From Gammaproteobacteria bacterium (GTDB lineage Bacteria; Pseudomonadota; Gammaproteobacteria; Eutrophobiales; Eutrophobiaceae): 64,000 nt of DNA. Positions 38,370 through 48,956 of the stretch are shown here, piece after piece. The stretch is from the NCBI GenBank assembly GCA_030829985.1, contig JAURNW010000016.1, positions 1-64,000 on the forward strand, given 5' to 3'. The notes beneath the pieces were generated by a model that was not told where the DNA came from, ran no database searches, and saw only the letters and a program-made list of their open reading frames with translations. Within the stretch, counting starts at the first letter, position 1. Every line of letters begins with the position of its first letter. Both the position numbers and the translations under genes were made by a program.

Positions 38370-40118
38370 TTATTTTCGTTTAGGAATATAAAAATCTGTG
38401 ATTGTGCCGCTAAATGCCTCTGCTGCCATAGCAACTGTCTCGGATAAGGTTGGATGTGGATGTATCGTGAGTCCAATGTCTTCAGCATCTGCGCCCATCT
38501 CAATTGCTAATGCACACTCAGCGATTAAATCACCTGCATTCGGACCAACAATGGCTGCTCCAATAATACGGTTTGATTCTTTATCGAATAAAATTTTGGT
38601 AATGCCTTCATCGCGACCTAATGCTAATGAGCGACCACTGGCAGCCCACGGAAACACCCCTTTTCCATATTCGATATTTTTTTCTTTGGCTTCGGTTTCG
38701 GATAAGCCGACCCATGCTATTTCAGGATCGGTATAAGCTACTGAAGGAATAACACGATTATCAAAACCGACTTTATGTCCGGCAATTGTTTCTGCGGCTA
38801 TCTTGCCTTCATGTGTGGCCTTATGTGCCAGCATTGGCTGGCCGACAATATCGCCAATAGCGAAGATATTTTTAATATTGGTACGTTGTTGATCATCGAC
38901 AGGAATGAATCCACGTTCGTTGACATCAATACCGGCTTTGTCAGCGCCTATCTTATTACCGTTAGGTTGGCGACCGACAGCCACCAGGATTGCATCAAAC
39001 TTATCTTTTTCGGGAGCGTCTTTGCCATCGAAGCAAACTTCCAGATGTGCCTTATTAGCTGTGACAGACGTAACGGCTGTTTTTAAATAAATATTTTCGT
39101 AGAGACTGTTAATTCTTTTTTGTAGTGGCCGGACGATATCTTTATCACAACCGGCGATTAGACTGTCTAACATCTCAACGATTGTAATCTTGCAACCCAT
39201 TGCAGCATAAACCGTCGCCATCTCAAGACCAATAATGCCACCACCTATAACGAGCATACGTTTCGGTATTTTTCCCAGTAAAAGTGCGTCTGTTGAATCC
39301 ATAATACGCGGGTCGTCTGGCAGGCTGGGTATTTTTGTTGCTTGCGAACCAGCGGCGATGATGGCTGAATCAAAAGTAATAGTTCTGGTTTCTCCGTTAT
39401 TATCTATCTCTATCGCATTCGACGAAATAAATTTACCGTGGCCCTCTATCACTTTTATCTTGCGTTGTTTGGCCATCGCTGCAAGACCAGAGGTGAGTTT
39501 TTTAATAACAGACTCTGTCCACTGTCTTACCGGTTTTGAATCGGGTTTTTTTGAACCCAGATCGATGCCGTGTTCTTTTAATTCTTCAATTTCTGAAATG
39601 ACTTTACCAATATGTAATAAGGCCTTTGAAGGAATACAGCCTACATTTAAACAAACACCACCCAATGTTGGGTATCGTTCAATCAATATGGTTTGCTTGC
39701 CTAAATCAGCTGCACGAAATGCAGCAGTATAACCACCCGGACCTGCCCCCAGCACAAGCACTTCAGCATGATGGTCACTTGTGCCCGTATGTTTTGCCGG
39801 TGAGCTTGTGGCTGGAACGGCTTCAGAACTTTCAGTATTCGCAGCGGCAGATGGTTCTGTCTTTGTGGCTGTTTTATTTGATGTTTCTAGTATTAATATA
39901 ACACTGCCTTCAGAAACTTTATCACCGACGGATACTTTTATTTCCTTTATTACGCCTGCTGCAGAAGAGGGAATATCCATCGACGCCTTATCACTTTCTA
40001 ATGTAATAAGAGAATCCTCTTTTTGTACAGTGTCGCCAATCGCAACCAGTATTTCTATAATCTCAACAGTGTCAAAGTCGCCAATATCGGGGACTATAAT
40101 ATTTATTAATTCACTCAT
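38370..40118 (-). CDS. lpdA: Dihydrolipoyl dehydrogenase with N-terminal lipoyl domain (E3)
   Basis: Reoxidises the lipoyl groups of pyruvate dehydrogenase, passing electrons to NAD+. The 582-residue protein has an N-terminal lipoyl domain (1-76, lysine in ESDKASMDI), a linker rich in alanine and serine (80-118) and the flavoprotein core. The core has FAD motif VLGAGPGGYTAAFRAAD, the disulfide GGVCLNVGCIPSK, NAD motif GGGIIGLEMATVYAAMG and the catalytic HPHPTLSE. A lipoyl domain on E3 is known from some beta- and gammaproteobacteria but absent from E. coli Lpd. It is last in aceE-aceF-lpd, 11 bp after aceF. Confidence 0.96.
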   Translation of the reverse strand: MSELINIIVPDIGDFDTVEIIEILVAIGDTVQKEDSLITLESDKASMDIPSSAAGVIKEIKVSVGDKVSEGSVILILETSNKTATKTEPSAAANTESSEAVPATSSPAKHTGTSDHHAEVLVLGAGPGGYTAAFRAADLGKQTILIERYPTLGGVCLNVGCIPSKALLHIGKVISEIEELKEHGIDLGSKKPDSKPVRQWTESVIKKLTSGLAAMAKQRKIKVIEGHGKFISSNAIEIDNNGETRTITFDSAIIAAGSQATKIPSLPDDPRIMDSTDALLLGKIPKRMLVIGGGIIGLEMATVYAAMGCKITIVEMLDSLIAGCDKDIVRPLQKRINSLYENIYLKTAVTSVTANKAHLEVCFDGKDAPEKDKFDAILVAVGRQPNGNKIGADKAGIDVNERGFIPVDDQQRTNIKNIFAIGDIVGQPMLAHKATHEGKIAAETIAGHKVGFDNRVIPSVAYTDPEIAWVGLSETEAKEKNIEYGKGVFPWAASGRSLALGRDEGITKILFDKESNRIIGAAIVGPNAGDLIAECALAIEMGADAEDIGLTIHPHPTLSETVAMAAEAFSGTITDFYIPKRK

Positions 40119-40129
40119 GAAAATAATCC

Positions 40130-41428
40130 TTACAGCAAGACACGGCGGATATCGTTCAGAAAACCAGACAGTGTCACCATGAATTTTGCTGCTGCAGCAC
40201 CATCAATGACACGATGATCGTAAGTCAGATCCAATGGCAACATTAAACGCGGTTCAAATTCTTTACCATTCCATACAGGTTGCATATCAGAACGTGTTAC
40301 ACCAAGAATGGCGACTTCTGGCGCATTTACGATCGGCGTAAATGCTGTACCGCCAATGCCGCCCAGACTCGAAATAGTCATACAAGCACCTTGCATTTCT
40401 TTTGGGCTCAATTTACCTTCTCTGGCCTTACTACTGATAGCAGCCATTTCTTCTGCCAGATCGTAAATATGTTTTTGATCAACGTCTTTGAAAACAGGCA
40501 CCACTAATCCATTCGGTGTATCTACCGCAATACCAATATGATAGTACTTCTTTAAAATAAGCGAATTACCATCGCTGGAAAGCGAAGCATTAAACTCAGG
40601 GTACTCTTTTAAGGCGCCTACCAATGCCTTCATGATAAATGCCAGGAATGTAACTTTGACACCTTTTTTTTCTGCTTCAGCTTTCAAAGATTGTCTAAAG
40701 GCTTCCATTTCAGTGACATCAGCCACGTCATGATGAGTGACCATCGGCACATTCAGCCATGAACGAGTAAGATTAATTGCGGTTAGTTTTTTAATTCTAC
40801 TTAAGGGACGTTCTTCAATTTCACCGAACTTGGTAAAATCTATTGCAGGTACGGCAGGGATACCCGTACCACTTTGTACATTTGAACCGGATAAGGCCTG
40901 TTTAACAAATTTTGTTATATCTTCTTTCAGTATGCGACTTTTTGGGCCACTGGCTTTTGTTATTTTTGTAACGTCTACACCTAACTCTCTGGCATAACGA
41001 CGCACAGATGGGCTTGCATGAATTTGACCTTTTGTCTGAGCTATAGGAGAGGCATCCGGCTCTACATCCTTTGATATTGACGCAGATTTTTGTTGCTCTT
41101 TTTCATGAATAATTTTTTCCTGCTCGTTTATTTCAGGCTCTTCAATATTTTTGGTATCGGTGTTTTCACTATTGGCTGCTTTTTTTTCAGTAACTGACAA
41201 GTTAAGAATATTAGCGCCTTGTGCAACATGGTCGCCCACTTTCACGAAGATTTCCTGAACAGTGCCAGCATGCGTGGAGGGAATTTCCATACTGGCTTTA
41301 TCGCTCTCCAGAGTAATAAGTGCTTGTTCCTGTTTAACGCTGTCGCCCGCTTGCACCAGGACTTCTATGATCTCTACTTCATCAAAGTCACCAATGTCAG
41401 GTACTTTCACTTCAATAATGTCACTCAT
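40130..41428 (-). CDS. aceF: Dihydrolipoyl acetyltransferase (pyruvate dehydrogenase E2)
   Basis: Transfers the acetyl group from lipoate to CoA and forms the core of the complex. The 432-residue protein has one lipoyl domain (1-76, lysine in ESDKASMEI), a flexible linker, an E1/E3-binding domain (about 138-175; SPSVRRYARELGVDVTKI) and the catalytic domain with DHRVIDGAAAAKF near the end. E. coli has three lipoyl domains here; this protein has one, and the E3 subunit carries another. It lies between aceE and lpdA in one operon. Confidence 0.96.
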   Translation of the reverse strand: MSDIIEVKVPDIGDFDEVEIIEVLVQAGDSVKQEQALITLESDKASMEIPSTHAGTVQEIFVKVGDHVAQGANILNLSVTEKKAANSENTDTKNIEEPEINEQEKIIHEKEQQKSASISKDVEPDASPIAQTKGQIHASPSVRRYARELGVDVTKITKASGPKSRILKEDITKFVKQALSGSNVQSGTGIPAVPAIDFTKFGEIEERPLSRIKKLTAINLTRSWLNVPMVTHHDVADVTEMEAFRQSLKAEAEKKGVKVTFLAFIMKALVGALKEYPEFNASLSSDGNSLILKKYYHIGIAVDTPNGLVVPVFKDVDQKHIYDLAEEMAAISSKAREGKLSPKEMQGACMTISSLGGIGGTAFTPIVNAPEVAILGVTRSDMQPVWNGKEFEPRLMLPLDLTYDHRVIDGAAAAKFMVTLSGFLNDIRRVLL

Positions 41429-41468
41429 TAGATAGAATCCTGTCGTCTGCGTAGATGTTTAAGTTGAA

Positions 41469-44132
41469 TTAAATTGTCCATGGCGCAGGGCTCTCATTAT
41501 CAATTTCATATTTATTAATCGCTTTTGTGACTTCGCTACTCTTTAAGGTGCCCGCTTTACAAAGGCCTTCTAAAGCCGCAACAACAACATGGTATCGATT
41601 CACTTCAAAATGTTTACGAAGTTGCTCGCGCGTATCAGAGCGACCAAAGCCGTCAGTACCTAATACCGTATAACTGGATTGGTCTGGTAGATAAGGTCTG
41701 ATCTGTTCTGCGAAAAGTCGTACGTAATCAGTAGCAGCTATAACCGGACCTTCGCTCTTACTCAAACATTTTTGAATATGCGATACTTTTTTATCCGACT
41801 CTGGATGTAGTCGGTTCCACCGTTCACAAGTCTGTCCATCGCGGGCTAACTCCGTAAAACTCGGACAACCCCATATGTCAGATTCAATACCCCAATCTTG
41901 TTTTAGAAGATCGGCAGCGGCAACGACTTCGTTGAAAATTGTTCCTGAGCCTAATAATTGCACACGTGGTTTTTTATTTTTCGCACCTTTTTGAAATGCA
42001 TACATACCTTTTATAATGTCAGTCTCTACGCCTTTTGGCATAGCAGGGTGTGCATAATTTTCATTCATCACAGTGATATAATAATAAACATCTTCCTGCT
42101 CAACATACATTCTACGTAGCCCATCCTGAATTATGACTGCCAGTTCAAAGGCAAAGCTGGGATCATATGAAATACAGTTTGGTACAACAGAAGACCATAG
42201 TTGACTATGGCCATCTTCATGTTGCAATCCCTCTCCATTCAGTGTCGTGCGTCCAGCTGTTCCACCTAACAGGAATCCTCTGGTGCGTTGGTCTGCCGCT
42301 GCCCAGGCAAGATCACCTATACGCTGAAAGCCAAACATTGAGTAGAGTATATAAAATGGAATCATCGGTTCGTTATTGGTCGAGTAGGATGTGCCGGCTG
42401 CTATCCAGTCACACATCCCGCCAGCCTCATTAATCCCTTCCTGCAAAACCTGCCCATGTTTATCTTCCTTATAAAACATCAATTGGTCAGAATCCTGAGG
42501 CGTGTAGAGTTGTCCTAGCTGACTCCAGATACCTAATTGCCTAAACATGCCTTCCATACCAAAGGTTCGGGATTCATCCGGGACGATAGGGACAACACGG
42601 TCTCCAAGATTTTTATCTTTAACCAGAATGTTCAGTATTCTGACAAAGGCCATTGTCGTTGAAATTTCCCGACCTTCAGATGTGGCTTTTAATAATGTAT
42701 CAAAAGCATCAATGGCAGGGACCTCGAGTGATTTTGATTTTGTCCTTCGAGCAGGTAAATAACCACCGAGGTCATTCCGACGTTGTTGCATGTATTCGAG
42801 TTCTTTCGACCCTTTTTCAAATACGAGGTAGGGTAGCTTTTCAATTTCTTCGTCGGCGATAGGTAACTCAAAACGATCACGAAATATCTTGAGCGATTCC
42901 AGACTCATTTTCTTTTGCTGGTGTGTAATATTTTGTGCTTCACCGGACGTTCCCATGCCATATCCTTTTACTGTCTTGGGTAATATCACTGTGGGTTGAC
43001 CTTTATGGTTTACGGCAGCATGGAATGCCGCATAAATTTTAGCGGGGTCATGGCCGCCTCGGTTCAATTCCCAAATATCCCTGTCAGACCAGTCAGCTAC
43101 CATGGCTTTTAATTCGGGTGTATTAAAAAAATGTTCCCGCACATAGGCACCATCTTTCGCTTTATAGGTTTGGTAATCACCATCGACACACGCGGCCATA
43201 CGTTTTTTCAAAGCGCCATTATGATCTTTCTGTAAAAGTGAATCCCAACGGGTTCCCCAAATCACTTTAATGACGTTCCAGCCTGCACCACGAAAGTTGG
43301 ATTCTAATTCCTGGATTATCTTACCGTTGCCTCTAACAGGCCCGTCCAGTCGCTGTAGATTACAATTTATGACAAATACCAGATTATCCAGTTTTTCGCG
43401 TCCAGCCATACCAATTGCGCCAAGAGATTCCGGTTCATCAGATTCACCATCGCCCATAAATAACCAGACTTTACGCCCATCAGTATTACGAATATTACGA
43501 TCTTGTAAATATTTCATAAATCGTGCCTGGTAAATCGCCATGATCGGGCCAAGCCCCATCGACACAGTTGGAAATTGCCAGAAGTCGGGCATCAGCCAGG
43601 GATGAGGATATGAAGACAAACCACCGCCGCCAACTTCCTGTCGAAAATTATCCATTTGCTCTTCTGATAATCGACCTAACATAAAGGCTCTGGCATAAAC
43701 GCCAGGTGACGAATGTCCTTGAACATAAATTAGATCACCATCATGTTCATCTGAGGCAGCGTGCCAAAAATGGTTATAGCCAACGTCGTAGAGGGTTGCT
43801 GCGGAAGCATAGCTGGCGATGTGGCCACCAACATTGCTATCTTTATTTGCCCGGAGCACCATGACCATGGCATTCCAACGTACGTAAGAACGAATCTTGT
43901 GTTCGATAGTAGTGTCGCCGGTATACCGGGCTTGTTTAAAAACGGGCAGGGTATTGACGTAATCAGTATTGGCGCTGAACGGAATATCAGCGCCTTCTCT
44001 TCTGGCTTTATCGATTAATTTTTCCAGAAGGTAATGTGCCCGTTCCGGACCTTCTATCTTTAAAACTGCTTCTAATGCTTCAAGCCATTCGCTAGTTTCG
44101 TGTGGATCGATATCTTGTTCATGGTCAGACAT
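41469..44132 (-). CDS. aceE: Pyruvate dehydrogenase E1 component (homodimeric type)
   Basis: Decarboxylates pyruvate with thiamine diphosphate and acetylates the E2 lipoyl group. The length of 887 equals that of E. coli AceE. The thiamine-binding GDGESDEPESLGAIGMAGREKLDNLVFVINCN region is near residue 230, and the pyrimidine-binding part follows in the second half. It leads the operon aceE-aceF-lpdA. The 541-bp region upstream contains two TTGTnnACAA palindromes that may be operators. Confidence 0.97.
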   Translation of the reverse strand: MSDHEQDIDPHETSEWLEALEAVLKIEGPERAHYLLEKLIDKARREGADIPFSANTDYVNTLPVFKQARYTGDTTIEHKIRSYVRWNAMVMVLRANKDSNVGGHIASYASAATLYDVGYNHFWHAASDEHDGDLIYVQGHSSPGVYARAFMLGRLSEEQMDNFRQEVGGGGLSSYPHPWLMPDFWQFPTVSMGLGPIMAIYQARFMKYLQDRNIRNTDGRKVWLFMGDGESDEPESLGAIGMAGREKLDNLVFVINCNLQRLDGPVRGNGKIIQELESNFRGAGWNVIKVIWGTRWDSLLQKDHNGALKKRMAACVDGDYQTYKAKDGAYVREHFFNTPELKAMVADWSDRDIWELNRGGHDPAKIYAAFHAAVNHKGQPTVILPKTVKGYGMGTSGEAQNITHQQKKMSLESLKIFRDRFELPIADEEIEKLPYLVFEKGSKELEYMQQRRNDLGGYLPARRTKSKSLEVPAIDAFDTLLKATSEGREISTTMAFVRILNILVKDKNLGDRVVPIVPDESRTFGMEGMFRQLGIWSQLGQLYTPQDSDQLMFYKEDKHGQVLQEGINEAGGMCDWIAAGTSYSTNNEPMIPFYILYSMFGFQRIGDLAWAAADQRTRGFLLGGTAGRTTLNGEGLQHEDGHSQLWSSVVPNCISYDPSFAFELAVIIQDGLRRMYVEQEDVYYYITVMNENYAHPAMPKGVETDIIKGMYAFQKGAKNKKPRVQLLGSGTIFNEVVAAADLLKQDWGIESDIWGCPSFTELARDGQTCERWNRLHPESDKKVSHIQKCLSKSEGPVIAATDYVRLFAEQIRPYLPDQSSYTVLGTDGFGRSDTREQLRKHFEVNRYHVVVAALEGLCKAGTLKSSEVTKAINKYEIDNESPAPWTI

Positions 44133-44301
44133 ATTGATCAGCGCCCCGTGTGTATTCTTTATAATATACAGCTTATGAACTCATAAATTAGCATCATCAA
44201 TCCGGTTTAATATTGATACTAATCGAGATTCTTTTATTAATGGATTATTGGCATAAGGATTAACTAATGTCCAATAAACACCATTGGTAATATGCTTTAA
44301 T

Positions 44302-44313
44302 ATTGTTGACAAT
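44302..44313. promoter_or_regulatory. TTGTnnACAA operator-like palindrome 1 (aceE side)
   Basis: ATTGTTGACAAT, an imperfect palindrome. Its centre is 62 bp from the centre of the perfect palindrome at 44362-44377 and about 175 bp upstream of the aceE ATG. The half-site pattern fits a GntR-family dimer site. Confidence 0.55.
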
Positions 44314-44361
44314 AATGCCTTTAAAAGCATGAATACGCATCAAATCTAACATTTATTATAT

Positions 44362-44377
44362 ATATTGTCGACAATAT
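44362..44377. promoter_or_regulatory. TTGTCGACAA operator-like palindrome 2 (aceE side)
   Basis: ATATTGTCGACAATAT, a perfect 16-bp palindrome sharing the TTGTCGACAA core with a site at 53333. It could act on aceE, on the divergent peptidase gene or on both. Confidence 0.6.
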
Positions 44378-44673
44378 GTGTAAATCAAAACGATCTAACC
44401 TGATATTAAAAAGATCGGTTTCAAAGTATTGATAGTCTTTCAGATTAGGATATCCAGTCATAATAAATCCCATAGCGCTAGTGAATAATGTTGTTTAATG
44501 ACACGCAAGTTATAGGGAAAGATTAAGTGAATGAATGCAATAATTGCATGTCTATTCAGGATAGAGGCGGACCCGATAAGATCATTCTATAAGTGTTTTC
44601 CTCGTGTCATCGAACAAAGTTCTCTATCATTCAGTATAAAATCAGACATTGTTAAGGAATATATTTAATCATT

Positions 44674-46161
44674 ATGAGTATTACACTAGACCAAAATAAA
44701 ACGCTTCCCTCTAAAAAAAATATTGATGTTGTCAGTAACTGGCTGGTGGTTTTTGCACACTCACCGGCAAAGACGCTAAAGGAAAAAGCGGCATTCCCTT
44801 ATCAAGAGAATTTATTAAGTCGTCGTCAGCAACTCGATTTAAAGAAAGCCGATACCAGCCCCATTGTTATTGATTTACCTAATCAGCATTCAAGCCATGT
44901 TGCTTTTGCCTCTATTGAGACAACTATAAACAGTTTTGATTTATTAACGCTGGCGAGAAAAATGTTGGCTGCACACACAGCAATTAATCCGACGCAAATA
45001 GGTATTATCGTGTCAGGCTTTAATGAACAGGAAGCCGAACGTATAGCTGAAGCTTTAATATCTGCTGGCCTCGCAGCAGCAGCAACAATGCCGAAATTCA
45101 AGAGTGATAAACAAACGCCGTCACGCCTGAAAAAATTATCCTTATACGGTGTGCGTGCGAGTCATGGTTTCAAACAAAGCTTTGCTGTAGCGGAAGGTAA
45201 TGCATTAACCCGCAGTCTAAGTATCTTGCCGCCGAACAAATTGACACCGACTGAATACCTTAAAACCGTAAAAGAGATTGCGCGTGAGAATAAGTGGAAA
45301 CTTGAGTTCTACGATGAAGCGACATTAAAGAAGAAGAAAGCGGGTGCCTTCCTCGCAGTCTCACAAGGTAGTCCAAAGGCAGACTCGGGTATTGTACGTT
45401 TACGTTATACGCCCAAAGTTGCCGCAAAAGGCAAGAAAGTATTTCTGGTAGGTAAGGGCATTTGTTATGACACCGGTGGTACTAACCTGAAACCGGCTAA
45501 TTTTATGTATGGCATGCATGAAGATATGCAAGGTAGTGCTGTTGCCCTGGGTACTTTATTAGCCTTATCGAAACTGAATTTTAATCGCCCGGTGGAATGT
45601 TGGCTGGCATTGGCAATGAATCATATTGGTCCCAAGGCTTATAAACCGAATGATGTGATTACTGCTTCTGATGGCACAACAATAGAGGTCATACACACCG
45701 ATGCGGAAGGGCGCATGGTTTTATCTGATACATTGGCTTTAGCATCAAAAGAAAAGCCATCATTGATTCTGGACTATGCGACATTAACCGGCGCCTGTCT
45801 GTATGCGATTGGTACATCTTATAGCGGTGTGTTTACCAATAAAAAAGAATGGCATGCAAACTTGATAAAAGCCGGTGAAGACTCGGGTGAACGTGTCTGG
45901 CCATTTCCATTAGATGAAGATTTTGATGACATGATAAAAAGTGACATTGCTGATGTGAAACAATGCTCACAGGAAAGCGGTGTTGACCATATATTGGCAT
46001 CGCGGTTTCTACAACGATTCGTTAAGCATGATACGCCATGGGTACATATGGATCTTTCCAGTAGTCATAAAAAAGGAGGTTTGGCGCATATCCCTACAGA
46101 TACAATCGGTTTTGGTGTGCGTTATAGTGTTCATTTATTGCTGAATAACTATTTAAAATAA
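44674..46161 (+). CDS. M17 family leucyl aminopeptidase
   Basis: A 495-residue cytosolic metallo-aminopeptidase. The catalytic C-terminal domain has VGKGICYDTGGTNLKP (metal and active-site lysine region, near 260-275) and HTDAEGRMVLSD near 340 in place of the usual NTDAEGR. Metal ligands look complete. The N-terminal domain is divergent from PepA, so PepA's DNA-binding role should not be assumed. It releases N-terminal amino acids from peptides. A membrane protein with a zinc-protease motif follows 23 bp later. Confidence 0.9.
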   Translation: MSITLDQNKTLPSKKNIDVVSNWLVVFAHSPAKTLKEKAAFPYQENLLSRRQQLDLKKADTSPIVIDLPNQHSSHVAFASIETTINSFDLLTLARKMLAAHTAINPTQIGIIVSGFNEQEAERIAEALISAGLAAAATMPKFKSDKQTPSRLKKLSLYGVRASHGFKQSFAVAEGNALTRSLSILPPNKLTPTEYLKTVKEIARENKWKLEFYDEATLKKKKAGAFLAVSQGSPKADSGIVRLRYTPKVAAKGKKVFLVGKGICYDTGGTNLKPANFMYGMHEDMQGSAVALGTLLALSKLNFNRPVECWLALAMNHIGPKAYKPNDVITASDGTTIEVIHTDAEGRMVLSDTLALASKEKPSLILDYATLTGACLYAIGTSYSGVFTNKKEWHANLIKAGEDSGERVWPFPLDEDFDDMIKSDIADVKQCSQESGVDHILASRFLQRFVKHDTPWVHMDLSSSHKKGGLAHIPTDTIGFGVRYSVHLLLNNYLK

Positions 46162-46184
46162 ATTACTAAACAGGGAGGTAACAA

Positions 46185-46967
46185 ATGTCAGGCGGGATGA
46201 TAAAAAATATTCGAGTATTGATACTCTTGTATATTTTATTAATGGTTGCTGTTGCTGCCTGGTTAGCCAAGGCGAGAAGTACAGATTGGGATAAACCCCT
46301 GAACGTTGTTGTGTATGCCATCAATGGTGATGGCAGTAGGGCGAGTCAGAATTATATCAGCAATATCGAAGATAGTGACTTTGATAATATAGAGAATTTT
46401 TTCGAAAGTTCAGCAAAACGTTATCAATTACCGTTGAACAAACCGGTAGATGTGTCTTTTGCCGGAGAGTTGACAGTGAAGCCTCCATTGCCACCGCGTA
46501 AGGGTTCAACTTTGTCAGTGATGCTTTGGAGTCTTAAGTTACGTTACTGGGCCTGGAAGAATGATGATTATCCCTATCCGGAAGATGTGCAGATTTTTGC
46601 GTTGTATTTTGATCCTGACCAGACTTCAACTGTTGCGCACTCATTGGGTTTGCAAAAAGGCTTGATTGGTGTTGTTAATGTATTTGCCAGTAAGAAAATG
46701 AAAAAAGAGAATCATGTGATCATCGCACATGAGTTGCTACATACGGTTGGTGCTATCGATAAATATAATCCAGATACTAATCAGCCTCTTTATCCAATTG
46801 GTTATGCTAATTCTCAGCAATCACCTTTATACCCGCAAACAAAAGCAGAAATCATGGCTGGTCGAATAGCGATAACTGAATCAAAGGCCGAGCAACCTCG
46901 AGAATTAAAACAGGTGGTGCTGGGCGAAGCGACAGCAATTGAGATAAATTGGCTTAAAATTAACTAG
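46185..46967 (+). CDS. Membrane-anchored zincin-like putative protease
   Basis: The 260-residue protein has one N-terminal membrane helix (about 8-27) and a periplasmic part. Near residue 183 it carries IIAHELLHTVGAIDKY, an HExxH zinc motif followed by a glycine and an acidic residue, resembling the metzincin HExxHxxGxxH/D. I do not know a named family. It follows the M17 peptidase in the same direction after a GGGAGG ribosome site, so the pair may handle peptides on the two sides of the membrane. Activity is inferred from the motif only. Confidence 0.7.
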   Translation: MSGGMIKNIRVLILLYILLMVAVAAWLAKARSTDWDKPLNVVVYAINGDGSRASQNYISNIEDSDFDNIENFFESSAKRYQLPLNKPVDVSFAGELTVKPPLPPRKGSTLSVMLWSLKLRYWAWKNDDYPYPEDVQIFALYFDPDQTSTVAHSLGLQKGLIGVVNVFASKKMKKENHVIIAHELLHTVGAIDKYNPDTNQPLYPIGYANSQQSPLYPQTKAEIMAGRIAITESKAEQPRELKQVVLGEATAIEINWLKIN

Positions 46968-47025
46968 AACCAGGCAAAACACCGCAGAATCCGTAGAAAT
47001 CCATCCACTTTTAGTTATCTCTCTG

Positions 47026-47031
47026 TATAAT
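47026..47031 (+). promoter_or_regulatory. Candidate -10 box of typA
   Basis: TATAAT lies 34 bp before the typA start, in CTCTGTATAATGCCGG. I see no good -35 at the proper spacing. Confidence 0.5.
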
Positions 47032-47065
47032 GCCGGCCTTTCGCACATCAAGGCAGCCCGAATAA

Positions 47066-48883
47066 GTGACTCAAAAACTCCGTAATATCGCAATTATCGC
47101 CCATGTTGATCATGGTAAAACCACCTTAGTGGATAAACTCCTGCAGCAATCAGGCACATTTGATAGCCGTACAGCGCCGACTGAACGCGTTATGGACTCA
47201 AATGAACTGGAAAAAGAGCGTGGAATCACCATTCTCTCCAAGAATACAGCCATCAAATGGAATGATTATCGTATCAATATTGTCGATACGCCGGGACATG
47301 CCGATTTTGGTGGTGAAGTCGAACGCGTTCTTTCCATGGTTGATTCAGTATTGTTATTGGTTGATGCCGTTGACGGCCCGATGCCACAAACCCGGTTTGT
47401 GACACAAAAGGCGTTTGCTATGGGGTTTAAACCGATAGTTGTGATAAACAAGATCGATCGTGATGGTGCGCGTGCGCACTGGGTTCTTGATCAGACTTTC
47501 GACCTGTTTGACAAACTAGGCGCTTCTGACGAGCAACTGGATTTCCCCGTTATTTATGCCTCCGCATTAGGTGGCTACGCAGGATTTGAAGAAGATGTCC
47601 GTGATGGTGATATGACGCCATTATTTGAAACAATAATTAGTCAAGTATCAGCTCCGGATGTAGAAGAGGGTGGTTCATTGCAAATGCAGGTTTCTACACT
47701 CGATTACAATAGTTATGTTGGTATTATCGGTGTAGGTCGAATTAAGCGCGGTACGATAAAATCCAATATGCCAGTGGCCTTGATTGATATAGAGGGCAAA
47801 AAACGCAAGGGCAAGATTTCATTGGTCTATAGTTTCCATGGTCTCGATCGCATTGAGGTCGAATCGGCTTCAGCGGGTGATATTGTTGCTATTGCCGGCC
47901 TCGATCCGCTGAGTATCTCGGATACGATCTGTGATCCGGAGAATGTTGAAGCCTTGCCAGCATTAACGGTAGATGAACCTACCATTAGTATGACTTTCCA
48001 GCCCAATACCTCACCTTTTGCTGGCAAAGAAGGGAAATACGTGACCAGTCGAAATATCTGGGATCGTTTACAACAGGAATTAAAACATAACGTTGCTTTA
48101 AGAGTAGAAACAACCGAAGACTCCGATAAGTATCGTGTATCTGGTCGCGGTGAATTACATCTATCTATCCTGATCGAAACCATGCGTCGCGAGGGTTATG
48201 AACTTGCCGTTGGTCGTCCGCAAGTTATCGTCCATGATCTGGGTGACCATAAAGAAGAACCCTATGAACAACTCACCGTTGATATCGAAGCGATACATCA
48301 GGGTGCAATTATGGAAAAACTCGGTGACCGCCGGGCCGATCTGAAAAATTTACAACCCGATGGTAAGGGCAGAGTACGTCTTGAATACATTATTCCTGCT
48401 CGCGGTTTGATCGGGTTTCGTAGTGAGTTCCTAACACTAACTTCAGGTACCGGATTGTTATATAACGTGTTTGATCACTACGGTGTGTATGTACCTGTAA
48501 GTATTGGTCAACGTAATAATGGCGTATTGATATCTAATGGACTTGGAAAGGCCGCGGGTTATTCTTTATTCAATCTGCAAGAACGTGGTAAGTTATTTAT
48601 CGGTCATGCTGAAGATATTTATGAAGGAATGATCGTTGGTATACATGCGCGGGATAACGATTTGGTTGTGAATGCCCTGAAAGGTAAACAATTAACCAAC
48701 GTACGCGCCTCAGGTACAGATGAAAACATTGTCCTGACAACACCGATTAGATTGACGCTGGAACAGGCACTGGAATTTATTGACGATGATGAACTGGTAG
48801 AAGTAACACCAAAGACCATCCGTATTCGTAAAAAGCATTTAAAAGAACACGAAAGAAAGAGTGCTTCAAGAAAAGCAGGGTAA
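47066..48883 (+). CDS. typA: Ribosome-associated GTPase TypA/BipA
   Basis: A translational GTPase that helps 50S assembly and translation under cold and other stress. G1 [10 protein letters not shown]2 with ERGITI, G3 DTPGHADF and G4 NKID are present, followed by domain II, the EF-G-like domains III and V and the BipA-specific C-terminal domain. The length of 605 is standard. It starts with GTG at 47066 and is followed by a strong terminator; it appears monocistronic. Confidence 0.97.
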   Translation: MTQKLRNIAIIAHVDHGKTTLVDKLLQQSGTFDSRTAPTERVMDSNELEKERGITILSKNTAIKWNDYRINIVDTPGHADFGGEVERVLSMVDSVLLLVDAVDGPMPQTRFVTQKAFAMGFKPIVVINKIDRDGARAHWVLDQTFDLFDKLGASDEQLDFPVIYASALGGYAGFEEDVRDGDMTPLFETIISQVSAPDVEEGGSLQMQVSTLDYNSYVGIIGVGRIKRGTIKSNMPVALIDIEGKKRKGKISLVYSFHGLDRIEVESASAGDIVAIAGLDPLSISDTICDPENVEALPALTVDEPTISMTFQPNTSPFAGKEGKYVTSRNIWDRLQQELKHNVALRVETTEDSDKYRVSGRGELHLSILIETMRREGYELAVGRPQVIVHDLGDHKEEPYEQLTVDIEAIHQGAIMEKLGDRRADLKNLQPDGKGRVRLEYIIPARGLIGFRSEFLTLTSGTGLLYNVFDHYGVYVPVSIGQRNNGVLISNGLGKAAGYSLFNLQERGKLFIGHAEDIYEGMIVGIHARDNDLVVNALKGKQLTNVRASGTDENIVLTTPIRLTLEQALEFIDDDELVEVTPKTIRIRKKHLKEHERKSASRKAG

Positions 48884-48916
48884 AGAATAAAATCCTGGTC
48901 CTAAAAGATAAGTCGA

Positions 48917-48956
48917 AATAAAAACCGAATTAGATTGATGTAGTTCGGTTTTTATT
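48917..48956 (+). terminator. Terminator of typA
   Basis: A 13-bp stem (48917-48929 with 48944-48956; AATAAAAACCGAA/TTCGGTTTTTATT) lies 33 bp after the typA stop, with T-rich sequence on the 3' arm. Confidence 0.8.

Larger units (their letters stand above)
44133..44673. other. Divergent intergenic region, aceE and M17 peptidase
   Basis: No gene is visible in these 541 bp. The region must hold the promoters for the leftward pyruvate dehydrogenase operon and the rightward peptidase gene. It contains two related palindromes centred at 44307 and 44369, described separately. Confidence 0.7.

Noticed and set aside
38342-38370. ATTTAAATG/CATTTAAAT hairpin between the CNNM gene and lpdA
   Set aside because: It is a purely AT-rich 9-bp stem without a U-run in the right place; too weak to call a terminator.
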